DNA of 16,916 nucleotides. It comes from an uncultured Methylotenera sp. (GTDB taxonomy: Bacteria > Pseudomonadota > Gammaproteobacteria > Burkholderiales > Methylophilaceae). Positions 16,843 to 16,916 of the stretch are shown here, piece by piece. The DNA is taken from NCBI GenBank assembly GCA_937957775.1, contig CALFXV010000102.1, positions 1 through 16,916 on the forward strand, in the 5' to 3' direction. The notes under the pieces were generated by a model, which did not search any database, had not been told where the DNA came from, and worked only from the letters and a program-made list of their open reading frames with translations. Every line of letters starts with the position of its first letter. Position 1 is the stretch's first letter. Made by a program: the position numbers and the translations under genes.

Positions 16843-16860
16843 AAGGCGTTCAATTAACAA

Positions 16861-16916
16861 TTATTCAATAATCTTAGCTACCACACCCGCACCAACAGTA
16901 CGGCCACCTTCACGAA
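16861..16916 (-). CDS. tuf: Elongation factor Tu, second copy, 3' end only
   Basis: The last 56 bases of the window, read on the minus strand, encode the C-terminal EF-Tu residues [17 protein letters not shown] followed by TAA (16863-16861). The 55 bases from 16862 are identical to positions 1-55. This is the distal end of a second tuf gene that lies mostly outside the window. Two near-identical tuf genes flanking this block are usual in proteobacteria and are kept alike by gene conversion. Its EF-Tu function is as described for the other copy. Confidence 0.95.
   Translation of the reverse strand, partial: REGGRTVGAGVVAKIIE

Noticed and set aside
1..16916. CRISPR arrays, insertion sequences, phage or defence genes
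   Set aside because: No spaced repeats, transposase-like protein, terminal inverted repeats or foreign-looking genes were seen; all coding space is accounted for by housekeeping genes.

Overview
The window is a complete, syntenic bacterial housekeeping block for translation and transcription. Every protein gene and the single tRNA lie on the minus strand. Read in the direction of transcription (high to low coordinates), the order is: 3' end of a tuf gene (second copy), tRNA-Trp, secE, nusG, rplK, rplA, rplJ, rplL, rpoB, rpoC, rpsL, rpsG, fusA, and a nearly complete tuf gene. The layout joins the E. coli 'rif' (secE to rpoC) and 'str' (rpsL to tuf) operons and has tRNA-Trp in front of secE. 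Together with protein features (1390-residue RpoB with an extra segment near residues 414-443, 396-residue EF-Tu, 156-residue S7), this suggests a betaproteobacterium. The AT-rich gaps and moderate base composition suggest a Methylophilaceae/Nitrosomonadales-like lineage rather than a high-GC Burkholderiales. The class is a fairly firm inference; the family is a guess.

Region by region. 16861-16916 is the 3' end of one tuf copy, followed by a hairpin terminator (about 16806-16842). 16696-16771 is tRNA-Trp(CCA), then two small hairpins, then secE and nusG, which overlap by one base. 15223-15654 (rplK) and 14535-15221 (rplA) are separated by one base, and the rplK leader carries a plausible L1-binding hairpin. 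A 329-base gap before rplJ holds a long GC-rich hairpin and a structured RNA resembling the L10 autoregulatory leader. rplJ (TTG start) and rplL encode the ribosomal stalk. A 228-base gap with a GAAA-capped hairpin precedes rpoB and rpoC, which are 11 bases apart. A 177-base gap with two hairpins separates rpoC from rpsL. rpsL, rpsG, fusA and tuf form the str part. It has a gap where S7 would be expected to bind (rpsL-rpsG) and an 11-bp inverted repeat between rpsG and fusA.

Functionally, the block makes the core RNA polymerase subunits, the elongation factor NusG, the Sec translocon subunit SecE, the ribosomal L1/L11/L10/L12 proteins around the GTPase centre, the decoding-centre proteins S12 and S7, and the two elongation GTPases EF-G and EF-Tu that work at that centre. 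I see no mobile element, CRISPR array, foreign gene or novel multi-gene system. The least explained material is the recurrent set of long hairpins without U-tracts in the intergenic gaps. No promoter could be called with confidence.
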